From: Nitrososphaerota archaeon
GTDB lineage: Archaea; Thermoproteota; Nitrososphaeria; Nitrososphaerales; Nitrosopumilaceae
Reading direction: 5' to 3'
NCBI GenBank assembly: GCA_022565935.1
Contig: JADFJY010000062.1
Span: 1 to 7,016, forward strand
DNA: 7,016 nucleotides
Each line of letters starts with the position of its first letter. Positions within the stretch are counted from its first letter, which is position 1. Positions 1-5,893 of the stretch are shown piece by piece. The notes beneath the pieces were generated by a model. The model saw nothing but the letters and a program-made list of their open reading frames with translations. It was not told the origin of the DNA and ran no database searches. Position numbers and translations under genes: made by a program.

Positions 1-122
1 TTGAAAGGCACGGTTATAAAATGGCGTTCAAAGATTTCATCAAAAAAGGAATGCCATTCATGATTGCAACAACAGCAATCGGCACAGGAGTATATTTGGT
101 AAGATTGATGCTAAATGTATAA
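1..122 (+). CDS. C-terminal end of a probable SLC13/ArsB-NhaD-type membrane transporter (partial)
   Basis: The frame is open from the left edge (first full codon at base 3) to TAA at 120-122, giving 39 residues. The visible end starts ERHGYKMAFKDF, continues KKGMPFMIATTAIGTG and ends in a short hydrophobic stretch with LVRLMLNV. A charged segment followed by 'F.dFik.GmPfm' and one last transmembrane helix is how many SLC13/CitT and ArsB/NhaD ion transporters end, where the loop before the last helix carries a GYKISF-like motif and a G-[ILM]-P turn. That family resemblance is from memory and the fragment is short, so the substrate cannot be stated. An ATG at base 21 could make an independent 33-residue peptide, but the matching upstream residues ERHGYK favour a truncated larger gene. 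The T-rich stretch just after the stop (136-143) could end its transcript. Confidence 0.6.
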   Translation, partial: ERHGYKMAFKDFIKKGMPFMIATTAIGTGVYLVRLMLNV

Positions 123-135
123 CAATTCCTTTGGC

Positions 136-158
136 TTTTTATTTGACGTAATGAGGTG
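136..158 (+). promoter_or_regulatory. TATA-like box (136-144) and Shine-Dalgarno-like GAGGTG (153-158) before the 99-residue gene
   Basis: The T-rich string TTTTTATTT is centred about 25 bases before the ATG at 165, the spacing expected for a leaderless archaeal transcript. GAGGTG at 153-158, six bases before the same ATG, is a good match to the complement of the 16S rRNA 3' end and would instead require a leader. Both cannot act on the same transcript; either the TATA starts further upstream or the SD match is chance. The T-run may also terminate the preceding transporter gene. Confidence 0.4.
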
Positions 159-164
159 TAGAAT

Positions 165-464
165 ATGGTATTAGAGAAAGAATTCAAAATAAAAATAGGT
201 TCGTTGATGGATGAATGCCTTATCCCTCATGGAATTCAAACACATGAATGTGAAAAAGAACATTGGAAGTTCAACTCTGAGGATGATTTCAAGTATGGAC
301 ACAAAGCTGGAGTAGTAATGGGAATAGTTCTTGGATATTATATTGCAAAATATGGTAAACTTCCTGTAGATGAAGATTTAACGGAAATGACAAAAATGGT
401 TGAATTACGTACAGATGACATTAGAAAAAGTTTTGCAGACATACACTTTTTCTATAAAGTATAG
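165..464 (+). CDS. Uncharacterised 99-residue protein, WKxxxExDFxYG family (copy 1)
   Basis: I do not recognise this protein as a named family. It is soluble-looking and mildly acidic, with predicted helices at about residues 4-18, 40-64 and 68-92. The middle carries W34-K35, E39, D41-F42, Y44-G45 and G49, and the same spaced set W-K-x3-E-x-D-F-x-Y-G-x3-G occurs at residues 37-52 of the protein encoded at 5894-6193, which is also 99 residues long; the two are probably paralogues. A cysteine/histidine cluster (C18, H22, H27, C29, H33) precedes the motif and is absent from the second copy, so a metal site is possible but unproven. The start is fixed by an in-frame stop at 159-161 just before the ATG, which has a GAGGTG six bases upstream. 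It stands alone between a transporter end and a basic small protein, so context gives no function. Confidence 0.8.
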   Translation: MVLEKEFKIKIGSLMDECLIPHGIQTHECEKEHWKFNSEDDFKYGHKAGVVMGIVLGYYIAKYGKLPVDEDLTEMTKMVELRTDDIRKSFADIHFFYKV

Positions 465-546
465 AATCATAGCATCTACAATTCAATATTGAAAGAAGAC
501 AGTAATAATAATTTAGATGGTTTACTCAAACTAAAAGTCATAAAGT

Positions 547-554
547 CTTAAATC
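547..554 (+). promoter_or_regulatory. Possible TATA-like box for the basic-tail protein
   Basis: CTTAAATC is centred about 30 bases before the ATG at 581 and lies in an AT-rich gap (465-580) that otherwise shows no gene, hairpin or box C/D-like motif. The spacing suits a very short leader. The match is weak because such strings are common in a genome this AT-rich. Confidence 0.3.
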
Positions 555-580
555 ACACAAAAAAATTGGAATGACAAGAA

Positions 581-790
581 ATGTCAGCAGAAATAAGTAA
601 TGATGCATTTAAAGCAAGTATGATTGCACAAATTAAAGAAATTCAGGAAATGCTTAACGAATTAAAAATTATCAAAAGAGGTGATGGAAAAAAATCAATC
701 AAGAGAAAAACAGCTAAAAGAAAGACTGTAAAGAGAAAAACAGCTAAAAGAGGAACTATATCTAAAAGAAAGACTAGTAGACGAAGATAG
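581..790 (+). CDS. Small protein with a KRKTA-repeat, histone-H1-like basic tail
   Basis: This 69-residue protein has two parts. Residues 1-33 form a mixed, probably helical segment with heptad-like hydrophobics (I16, I19, I22, M25, L26, L29) that could dimerise. From residue 37 on it is almost only K, R, T, S and A, with a five-residue repeat: KRKTA (41-45), KRKTV (46-50 in register as KRKTV), KRKTA (51-55), KRGTI (56-60), then SKRKTSRRR. The composition recalls linker-histone and bacterial Hc1/AlgP-type tails that bind DNA or RNA non-specifically; a nucleoid or ribosome-associated role is inference from composition only. At DNA level a 20-base unit at 701-720 recurs exactly at 731-750, so the tail probably grew by in-frame duplication. 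Another ATG at 571 is out of frame and stops after nine codons. It may vary in length between strains. Confidence 0.75.
   Translation: MSAEISNDAFKASMIAQIKEIQEMLNELKIIKRGDGKKSIKRKTAKRKTVKRKTAKRGTISKRKTSRRR
701..750 (+). repeat. 20-base exact direct repeat with 30-base period inside the basic-tail gene
   Basis: AAGAGAAAAACAGCTAAAAG occurs at 701-720 and again at 731-750, separated by ten bases that encode a degenerate copy of the same peptide. The period of 30 bases is two pentapeptide units (KRKTA-KRKTV), so gain or loss of units keeps the reading frame. Confidence 0.9.
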
Positions 791-807
791 ATTCCAGGTA
801 AGCCAAA

Positions 808-825
808 TTATTTAACGAATTTATG
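808..825 (+). promoter_or_regulatory. Probable promoter (TATA region) of the elp3-lysS operon
   Basis: The 56-base gap before elp3 contains two overlapping TATA-like strings: TTATTTAAC (808-816), centred about 35 bases before the ATG at 847 and so implying a leader of roughly nine bases, and AATTTATG (818-825), centred about 26 bases before the ATG and so fitting a leaderless transcript. No strong Shine-Dalgarno is present, which agrees with a leaderless or near-leaderless first gene. The choice between them cannot be made from sequence. Confidence 0.4.
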
Positions 826-846
826 TCCAAATCAGTATGAGAATTC

Positions 847-2433
847 ATGAGTAATCTAGATTCTGTTTTTTCTAAAGCGTGCAGTGAAATCACTCAAAAC
901 CTGCTTACAATTAATGAGCCTAGCAAAAAGCAGGTGAAACAAGAAATCATAAAAATCTGTGCTAAATACGCACTTGAAAGAATTCCAAGAAATCACGAAA
1001 TTTTATCAATGGTAAAAGAAGATGATTTTAATAAATTAAGAAAAGTTTTGCTGAAAAAACCAGTTAAAACAGCATCAGGAGTAGCAGTGATTGCACTCAT
1101 GCCAAAACCATATGCATGTCCACATGGCAGATGCACATATTGTCCAGGTGGAATTGAATTTAACACACCAAACAGTTACACTGGAAAAGAACCATCCACA
1201 CTTAACGCAATAGGAAATGAATACGATCCTAAATTACAAATAATATCAAAGATTGACAAGCTAATTGCATTTGGACATGACACATCTAAAATGGAGATTG
1301 TAATTGTTGGAGGTACGTTTCTCTTTATGCCAAAAGACTATCAAGAAAATTTTATCAAATCATGTTATGATGCTTTAAACGGAACAGATTCAAAAAATTT
1401 GCAAGAAGCTAAATCAAAGAATGAACATGCAACAATAAGAAATGTAGGATTCACAATTGAAACAAAACCAGACTACTGTAAGAAAAAAGATGTAGATTTA
1501 ATGTTAAGTTACGGAATAACAAGAATAGAAATTGGTGTACAATCATTACAAGAACGAGTATATAAAATAGTTAACAGAGGTCACAATTACAAAGATGTAA
1601 TAGAATCATTTCAAATTTCAAAAGATGCAGGATACAAAATTGTTGCACATATGATGCCAGGGTTACCTACAATGACTCCAGAAGAAGATATTGCTGATTT
1701 TAAAAAACTGTTTTCTGATTCACAATTACGTCCAGACATGTTAAAGATTTATCCATCACTAGTAATTGAAAACACACCACTCTATGAAGAATACAAACAA
1801 GGAAAATACACTCCATACTCTGATGAAGACATGATCAAAGTATTAACTGAAGTAAAAAAGAATGTTCCAAAATGGGTTAGAATTATGCGTATACAAAGGG
1901 AAATTTCTCCAACTGAGATCATTGCAGGGCCAAAATCAGGTAATCTAAGACAAATTGTACATCAGAATTTAGCCAAACAAGGACTTTCCTGTAGATGTAT
2001 TAGATGTAGAGAAGTAGGTCTATCTAACAAAAAATCAGATGTAAGAGAGGCAAAATTAAACAGAATAAATTATGATTCTTCAGGTGGAAAAGAGGTGTTT
2101 TTGTCTTATGAAGACAAAAATGAAACCATTTATGGATTTTTGAGATTAAGAAAACCAAGCATTAATGCTCACAGAGATGAGATAAAACAAGACACGTGTA
2201 TTGTTAGAGAAATTCACGTCTATGGAAAATCATTGAAACTTGGAGAGAAAGAAAAAAATGAGACACAACATTTAGGACTAGGAAAAAATTTGATGAGAGA
2301 AGCAGAAAAAATTTCTAAAGAAGAATTTGAAGCAAAGAAAATTTTAGTAATTAGTGCAGTTGGTACAAGAGAATATTATCAAAAGTTAGGGTATTCGTTA
2401 TATGGGCCATACATGACAAAAACATTAAACTAG
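847..2433 (+). CDS. elp3: Elp3-type tRNA wobble-uridine carboxymethyltransferase (radical SAM + GNAT)
   Basis: Elp3 makes the cm5 group at C5 of uridine 34 in tRNA anticodons from acetyl-CoA, using a SAM-derived radical; archaea have Elp3 without the other Elongator subunits. The 528 residues match the full family length. The radical-SAM core has the iron-sulfur motif CPHGRCTYC with C91, C96 and C99 (C-x4-C-x2-C), followed by PGG, then VGGTF (154-158) and the later RIEIGVQSL strand. A cysteine-rich site with C382, C384 and C387 matches the zinc-binding region between the two domains. The C-terminal acetyltransferase-like domain shows QHLGLG (474-479, acetyl-CoA loop) and the family signature KLGYSLYGPYM (513-523). 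The ATG at 847 is chosen because the in-frame ATG at 823 meets a stop after five codons. It is the first gene of an operon; lysS begins eight bases after its stop. Nothing essential appears missing. Confidence 0.96.
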   Translation: MSNLDSVFSKACSEITQNLLTINEPSKKQVKQEIIKICAKYALERIPRNHEILSMVKEDDFNKLRKVLLKKPVKTASGVAVIALMPKPYACPHGRCTYCPGGIEFNTPNSYTGKEPSTLNAIGNEYDPKLQIISKIDKLIAFGHDTSKMEIVIVGGTFLFMPKDYQENFIKSCYDALNGTDSKNLQEAKSKNEHATIRNVGFTIETKPDYCKKKDVDLMLSYGITRIEIGVQSLQERVYKIVNRGHNYKDVIESFQISKDAGYKIVAHMMPGLPTMTPEEDIADFKKLFSDSQLRPDMLKIYPSLVIENTPLYEEYKQGKYTPYSDEDMIKVLTEVKKNVPKWVRIMRIQREISPTEIIAGPKSGNLRQIVHQNLAKQGLSCRCIRCREVGLSNKKSDVREAKLNRINYDSSGGKEVFLSYEDKNETIYGFLRLRKPSINAHRDEIKQDTCIVREIHVYGKSLKLGEKEKNETQHLGLGKNLMREAEKISKEEFEAKKILVISAVGTREYYQKLGYSLYGPYMTKTLN

Positions 2434-2436
2434 TGA
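2433..2436 (+). promoter_or_regulatory. GTGA Shine-Dalgarno-like site that supports the lysS ATG start
   Basis: GTGA overlaps the last base of the elp3 stop codon and lies five bases before the ATG at 2442, which suits ribosome re-initiation after elp3. The same GTG could be read as a start codon three codons upstream (MNI-MSEQ), but a role as ribosome-binding site explains it better. Confidence 0.45.
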
Positions 2437-2441
2437 ATATA

Positions 2442-4028
2442 ATGTCTGAGCAAAAAGTTATTGGAAAGGGTACTTGGATAGATAAATTAGCTTTTGAATT
2501 ACTTGAACGTGAAAAATCTCTTGGAAGAAATTTAGATGTGATCAGAGTTGAAAGTGGTCTTGGTGCATCAGGAATTCCACACATTGGAAGTTTAGGTGAT
2601 GCAGTAAGAGCATATGGAGTTAAACTAGCATTAGAAAATTTTGGATACAAATCAGAACTAATTGCTTATTCAGATGATCTAGATGGATTAAGAAAAATTC
2701 CAGAAGGATTTCCAGATTCTCTAGAAGAACACATTGCAAAACCAGTATCATTGATTCCAGATCCTTTTGGATGTCATGAATCATATGGCATGCACATGAG
2801 CAGTATTCTTTTAGATGGACTTGAAAAGGTCGGAATAAAGTATGAGTTTAGAAGAGCTGTTGACACTTACAAACAAGGATTACTAAAAGACCAAATCCAT
2901 AAAATCTTGCAAAACAGCACAAAGATTGGAGAGAAAATCTCAGAACTTGTTGGACAAGAAAAATATAAAAAATATCTGCCATATTTTCCAGTTTGTGCAA
3001 ATTGTAGCCGCCTATACACAGCAGAATCTACAGAATACATTGCAGATGAAAAGAAAGTAAAGTACAGATGCCATGACGTGGAAATTGGTTCAAAAATGAT
3101 CAAAGGATGTGGTCATGAAGGAGAGGCAGACATTACAAAAGACCTTGGAAAACTAGCTTGGAAAGTAGAATTTGCAGCAAGATGGGCAGCATTTGATATC
3201 AGATTTGAAGCATATGGTAAAGACATAATGGATTCTGTAAAAGTAAATGACTGGGTTGCAGATGAAATTTTAGGATTTGCACATCCTCATCATGTAAAAT
3301 ATGAAATGTTCTTAGACAAAGGAGGAAAAAAAATTTCAAAATCATTGGGTAATGTCATAACTGCACAAAAATGGTTGGAATTTGGTAGTCCAAAATCAAT
3401 TCTATTATTACTATACAAAAGAATTACAGGTGCACGAGAACTAGGATTTGAAGATATTCCATCATTAATGAATGAATACAATGAATTAGAAGACACTTAC
3501 TTTGGAAGAATCAAAATAGATAATCAAGCTAAACTAACAAAATTAAAAGGCCTCTATGAATATGTGAATCTACTTAGTCCACCAAAACAATCAAGCATAC
3601 ATGTTAACTATAGACTCTTAATAGAATTAACAAAAATTTTCAAAGAAGATAGAAAAGAGAGAGTAATGAAAAAATTGTTAGACTATGGAGTGATAAAAAA
3701 TCCTGAGCAAGAAATTGAAAAACTCATTGTTCTTGCAGGGAACTTTTCAGATGAGTTTGATCAACAAGAAAAAATACAAGTTGATTTGGATAATTCTGCA
3801 AAAACTGCATTAAAAATACTTGTAGATGAACTTGGAGCAGAAAAAGAACCAGAAGATATTCAGAATACAATTTATCAGATTGCAAAATCAAATGATGTAC
3901 AGCCAAAAGATTTCTTTAAAATTTTATATCAAATAATATTGGGAACATCAAGAGGGCCAAAGATAGGACCGTTCATTTCAGACATTGGAAGAAAAAAAGT
4001 AGCAAAAACACTTTCAGAATATACATAA
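2442..4028 (+). CDS. lysS: Lysyl-tRNA synthetase, class I
   Basis: This enzyme attaches lysine to tRNA-Lys with ATP in the cytoplasm. It is the class I type found in many archaea and a few bacteria, not the class II LysRS. The 528 residues are the usual length (about 520-530). The Rossmann catalytic domain has the HIGH-type motif PHIGS (46-50) after SGLGASG, and the KMSKS-type loop KISKS (297-301) followed by LGN. Between them is a zinc-binding insertion with C185-x2-C188, C210 and C223-G-H225. The C-terminal third (from about 340) is helical, as expected for the anticodon-binding cage. The start is taken as ATG 2442, eight bases after the elp3 stop; an alternative GTG at 2433 would add three residues. 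The next gene starts two bases after its stop, so the genes are almost certainly co-transcribed. No truncation or missing catalytic motif is seen. Confidence 0.96.
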   Translation: MSEQKVIGKGTWIDKLAFELLEREKSLGRNLDVIRVESGLGASGIPHIGSLGDAVRAYGVKLALENFGYKSELIAYSDDLDGLRKIPEGFPDSLEEHIAKPVSLIPDPFGCHESYGMHMSSILLDGLEKVGIKYEFRRAVDTYKQGLLKDQIHKILQNSTKIGEKISELVGQEKYKKYLPYFPVCANCSRLYTAESTEYIADEKKVKYRCHDVEIGSKMIKGCGHEGEADITKDLGKLAWKVEFAARWAAFDIRFEAYGKDIMDSVKVNDWVADEILGFAHPHHVKYEMFLDKGGKKISKSLGNVITAQKWLEFGSPKSILLLLYKRITGARELGFEDIPSLMNEYNELEDTYFGRIKIDNQAKLTKLKGLYEYVNLLSPPKQSSIHVNYRLLIELTKIFKEDRKERVMKKLLDYGVIKNPEQEIEKLIVLAGNFSDEFDQQEKIQVDLDNSAKTALKILVDELGAEKEPEDIQNTIYQIAKSNDVQPKDFFKILYQIILGTSRGPKIGPFISDIGRKKVAKTLSEYT

Positions 4029-4030
4029 TC

Positions 4031-4231
4031 ATGGTTCACGGAGAACATAACAGATCAAGAAATAATGGCGGATTTGCTCTGATAATTTTAGGGGCATTAT
4101 TGCTATTTCTTGCACCAAATATCTACCCTGAAATGCCAGGATTAGGCACGATTGCATTAATTGGAGGTATAATTATTGGTATCATTGGATTTTATCTCAA
4201 ATTTTTTAGAGACCGAGTCAAACAAGAGTAA
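4031..4231 (+). CDS. Small membrane protein with two transmembrane helices
   Basis: The 66 residues comprise a hydrophilic start rich in H, N and R (1-13), a hydrophobic helix (about 15-29), a short turn containing N30, P33, P36 and two glycines, a second glycine/isoleucine-rich helix (about 38-58) and a basic end (K57, R60, R62, K64). By the positive-inside rule both ends probably face the cytoplasm. I do not recognise a named family. The ATG lies two bases after the lysS stop with no visible Shine-Dalgarno, so translation is probably coupled to lysS. The link to tRNA charging is only positional; it may be the start of a second functional unit with the coiled-coil gene that follows 37 bases later. 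Confidence 0.85.
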   Translation: MVHGEHNRSRNNGGFALIILGALLLFLAPNIYPEMPGLGTIALIGGIIIGIIGFYLKFFRDRVKQE

Positions 4232-4258
4232 TGAAATATTCATCTTTTGGGAATAATC

Positions 4259-4263
4259 GGTGA
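4259..4263 (+). promoter_or_regulatory. GGTGA ribosome-binding site deciding the start of the coiled-coil gene
   Basis: GGTGA matches the core complement of the archaeal 16S 3' end and is five bases before the ATG at 4269. The GTG at 4260, which would add MTD to the protein, is itself part of this site, so the ATG is the better start. Confidence 0.55.
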
Positions 4264-4268
4264 CGGAT

Positions 4269-5045
4269 ATGGGACTTTTTGCTAAGAAAAAAGTAGAAGA
4301 AACAATTTCTGATAAAAGTGAAGAATATGCACTAAAAGAAGAATTAGAAACAGAAGTAGAAAATATCCAAAAGGAATTTAGAATTAAACAAGAAGAACTT
4401 GATGAAATAATGCAAAAAATTAAGACTGTAAAAGAAGAATACAATTACATCGTTAGTAATTTAATGGTAGTTAAAAAAGAAATTAATCAAAAAAAAATGC
4501 AACTGGATGTTGTCTTACTAGAACATAAAAGAATTTCTAAAAAAATCAGAAATTTTGAACAGATTAAAGATTCAAAATCTGTTAGTGAATTTAATAAAAC
4601 TAAAGAAAATTTTTCAAAAATGAAACAAGAATTAGAAAAAGTCAAAAAAGAACATGAAGAAATTAATGAACAGATTTTACAAAAACAATCTTTACTTCAT
4701 AGTGTGAAAAATCAACAGATAGAATATGAAAAAGAATTAGATGAGGCGAGATCAAGATTATATAATGCAAAAGTAGAATTAGAGAAAAAAGATTATTTTC
4801 AAGATACAAGTATTCTAACTAAAAAAGAAAAAGAATTCATCCAAGGAGATGATTCAAACCAAAAAAGTTCTGCAGGAATTATTGAAGCAGCAAGTGTAGT
4901 GGTGGGATCATTAAAATCAAAGCTCAATATAACACAAAAAGAATTAGAATCACTTCAATCACTTTTAGAAAAAGAAAGAGAAGAACATGAAAAAACTAAA
5001 AAAGAATTAGAAAAACTCATCACATCAATGAAATCATTAAAATAA
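4269..5045 (+). CDS. Long coiled-coil protein of unknown function
   Basis: The 258 residues from ATG 4269 (a GTG at 4260 would add three) are dominated by K, E, Q, L and I in heptad-like order. The short N-terminus MGLFAKKK is followed by a nearly unbroken coiled coil (about 14-175), a breaker with aspartate, glycine and proline-free turns (178-200, containing GDD), a small non-coil motif SAGIIEAASVVVGSLKSKL (201-219) and a final coil (220-258). There is no signal peptide, Walker motif or hinge domain, so it is not an SMC or Rad50 ATPase; many coiled-coil proteins would match it only by composition. The non-coil motif, which could be an amphipathic helix or partner-binding site, is the best handle for finding true relatives. 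It is last in the elp3-lysS operon and directly follows a two-helix membrane protein, a possible partner. Its stop codon abuts the stop of the convergent flavin-protein gene. Confidence 0.85.
   Translation: MGLFAKKKVEETISDKSEEYALKEELETEVENIQKEFRIKQEELDEIMQKIKTVKEEYNYIVSNLMVVKKEINQKKMQLDVVLLEHKRISKKIRNFEQIKDSKSVSEFNKTKENFSKMKQELEKVKKEHEEINEQILQKQSLLHSVKNQQIEYEKELDEARSRLYNAKVELEKKDYFQDTSILTKKEKEFIQGDDSNQKSSAGIIEAASVVVGSLKSKLNITQKELESLQSLLEKEREEHEKTKKELEKLITSMKSLK
4990..5015 (-). terminator. Possible oligo-T terminator of the flavin-protein gene, inside the coiled-coil CDS
   Basis: Read on the minus strand this stretch has T5, T6 and T6 runs (complement of 5011-5015, 4998-5003 and 4990-4995), 31-56 bases past the stop of the 5046-5486 gene. 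Archaeal RNA polymerase terminates at such U-rich tracts without a hairpin. The runs also encode lysines of the opposite gene, so chance composition cannot be excluded. Confidence 0.35.
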
Positions 5046-5486
5046 TCACAAACTTTCAAAATGTTTTTTCCATTTTGATTTTATTTCTTGCTCTGAAATT
5101 CCCATATCATATAATGGAGAAATAACTTCAGATACTTCTGAAACATCAACTAATACAATAGCATTGATTGGACTCTTGATTCCTTTTTTTCTATAATGAG
5201 TAAGAATTTCTTCAAATTGAGAATTACCTTTAATAATTCGAGCCTGGCCTTTGAATAGATAGCCTTTACGTAGAAGAGGATCAATTACATTAATTTCTAC
5301 AAATGGATTATTTTGTAAATTCTTCATTGTGTCTGGAGAACGAATATCTGCAAATGCCAATATTTTTGATGTCCAGGCAATGATAGTTCCCTTTGGAGAA
5401 ATGTTTGGTTTACCATCAGAGCTGACAGTTGCCACATAACCTAGCTTTTGAAGATCCAAAAAGTCTTTAATTTCTTGACTAATCAC
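5046..5486 (-). CDS. Pyridoxamine 5'-phosphate oxidase-like FMN-binding split-barrel protein
   Basis: The 146-residue protein has the layout of a minimal PNPOx-like flavin protein. An N-terminal helix (2-13) leads into the first barrel strands with the family pattern GYVATVSSDGKPNISPKG (16-33), then a strand pair with FADIRSPDTMKNLQNNP (45-61), the region that usually contacts the FMN phosphate and pairs a helix 'T..NL..NP' with the barrel, then VEINVID (63-69), and a strand with KGQARII (79-85). Family members bind FMN, F420 or haem and act as small reductases or oxidases; the substrate cannot be read from sequence, and true pyridoxine phosphate oxidase is larger. The start is GTG at 5484-5486; an in-frame stop lies 21 bases upstream and no ATG intervenes. 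It converges with the coiled-coil gene with no gap, and follows a 32-residue membrane protein on the same strand 45 bases away. Confidence 0.88.
   Translation of the reverse strand: MISQEIKDFLDLQKLGYVATVSSDGKPNISPKGTIIAWTSKILAFADIRSPDTMKNLQNNPFVEINVIDPLLRKGYLFKGQARIIKGNSQFEEILTHYRKKGIKSPINAIVLVDVSEVSEVISPLYDMGISEQEIKSKWKKHFESL
5064..5087 (+). terminator. Possible oligo-T terminator of the elp3-lysS operon, inside the convergent gene
   Basis: T6 at 5064-5069 followed by TTTT, TTTT and TTT groups up to 5087 lies 19-42 bases past the operon's last stop codon. This fits hairpin-free archaeal termination. It falls inside the last codons of the opposite-strand flavin-protein gene, so the two mRNAs would overlap at their 3' ends. 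Confidence 0.4.
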
Positions 5487-5531
5487 GTTGATCGTTACTA
5501 CAAATGACTACAATGTAATTAATTTTCAAAA

Positions 5532-5630
5532 TTATCGCATAAACTCAGCCATTTCAATAGAAAAGAAGAAAAATCCAATCCCCCCAACAATTAATCCAAT
5601 CCAAGCTATAATCTGTTTATTTTTAGACAT
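5532..5630 (-). CDS. 32-residue single-helix membrane protein
   Basis: Reading the minus strand from ATG (5630-5628) to TAA (5534-5532) gives 32 residues: a basic start MSKNK, one hydrophobic helix (about 6-24) with glycines (GLIVGGIGFFFF) and a short tail SIEMAEFMR. The positive N-terminus suggests it faces the cytoplasm. There is no named family that I recognise. Support comes from a canonical ATG, a clean N-basic/helix/tail plan and the fact that it fills a gap otherwise empty between two genes. It lies 45 bases upstream of the flavin-protein gene on the same strand and could share its transcript. It is divergent from another tiny single-helix protein at 5715-5864, across an 84-base AT-rich spacer. 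Confidence 0.6.
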   Translation of the reverse strand: MSKNKQIIAWIGLIVGGIGFFFFSIEMAEFMR

Positions 5631-5683
5631 TACGAATAGAATGTAACAAACTTACTATTGAATCTAATTGAATTCCCCAGACA

Positions 5684-5691
5684 ATTATAAT
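5684..5691 (+). promoter_or_regulatory. TATA-like box for the 49-residue membrane protein
   Basis: ATTATAAT is centred about 27 bases before the TTG at 5715, the spacing of a leaderless archaeal promoter, and supports that start over the internal ATG at 5748. It sits in the 84-base divergent spacer 5631-5714; a counterpart for the minus-strand gene is not clear. Confidence 0.45.
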
Positions 5692-5714
5692 TAGACTTGA
5701 AATAAAGAGCAATA

Positions 5715-5864
5715 TTGGCAAGCATCAAAGATATTGGAAAATTCTTTATGTTTATTGCTGGAGGATTAGTAGCCATAATTGTAGGTTCTTTTATGATTCG
5801 TGGAACTATGCACATGTGGGACAATCCAGAAAATGGAAAAGAAGATGAGAAAGATAATGACTAA
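5715..5864 (+). CDS. 49-residue single-helix membrane protein with acidic tail
   Basis: TTG at 5715 to TAA at 5862-5864 encodes a short N-terminus (MASIKDIGK), one transmembrane helix (about 10-28, with GG at 16-17 and G24), a connecting segment with R29, H33, M34 and W35, and a strongly charged, mostly acidic tail (DNPENGKEDEKDND). The TTG start is supported by a TATA-like box at the leaderless distance and by an in-frame stop at 5703-5705; starting at ATG 5748 would remove the N-terminal charged segment and leave 38 residues. I do not recognise the family. The opposite strand also has a long open frame here, but its composition and lack of pattern suggest a shadow. The gene ends 29 bases before the second 99-residue protein, whose likely TATA box overlaps this stop codon. 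Confidence 0.6.
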   Translation: MASIKDIGKFFMFIAGGLVAIIVGSFMIRGTMHMWDNPENGKEDEKDND

Positions 5865-5869
5865 AAAAC
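5862..5869 (+). promoter_or_regulatory. Weak TATA-like box for the second 99-residue protein
   Basis: TAAAAAAC is centred about 28 bases before the TTG at 5894 and overlaps the stop codon of the preceding membrane-protein gene. If used, the transcript would be leaderless. The match is poor and co-transcription with the preceding gene is an equal possibility. Confidence 0.25.
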
Positions 5870-5893
5870 AAGTGTTGCCAAATAAAATTTGAA

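Noticed and set aside
465..551. Open reading continuing 29 codons in frame after the stop of the first 99-residue gene
   Set aside because: The paralogue at 5894-6193 has the same length without such an extension, and composition is Asn/Leu-rich intergenic-like. No readthrough signal is visible.
2351..3906. Several minus-strand open frames opposite elp3 and lysS (2351-2650, 2867-3103, 3290-3496, 3724-3906)
   Set aside because: They lie opposite well-conserved catalytic regions and encode unpatterned, Ser/Phe/Leu-rich peptides typical of the complement of AT-rich genes.
4231..4263. Ten-codon peptide starting on the stop codon of the 66-residue gene
   Set aside because: Too short to support, and its end coincides with the GGTGA ribosome-binding site of the next gene; it could be a leader peptide but nothing shows this.
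4157..4444. Minus-strand open frame of 95 codons opposite the junction of the membrane and coiled-coil genes
   Set aside because: Serine/phenylalanine-rich composition is the expected complement of Lys/Glu-rich coiled coil; it crosses two good plus-strand genes.
5630..5824. Minus-strand open frame of 64 codons opposite the 49-residue membrane protein
   Set aside because: Its sequence is unpatterned, and the plus-strand frame gives a coherent membrane protein with a well-spaced TATA-like box. It also overlaps the divergent spacer.
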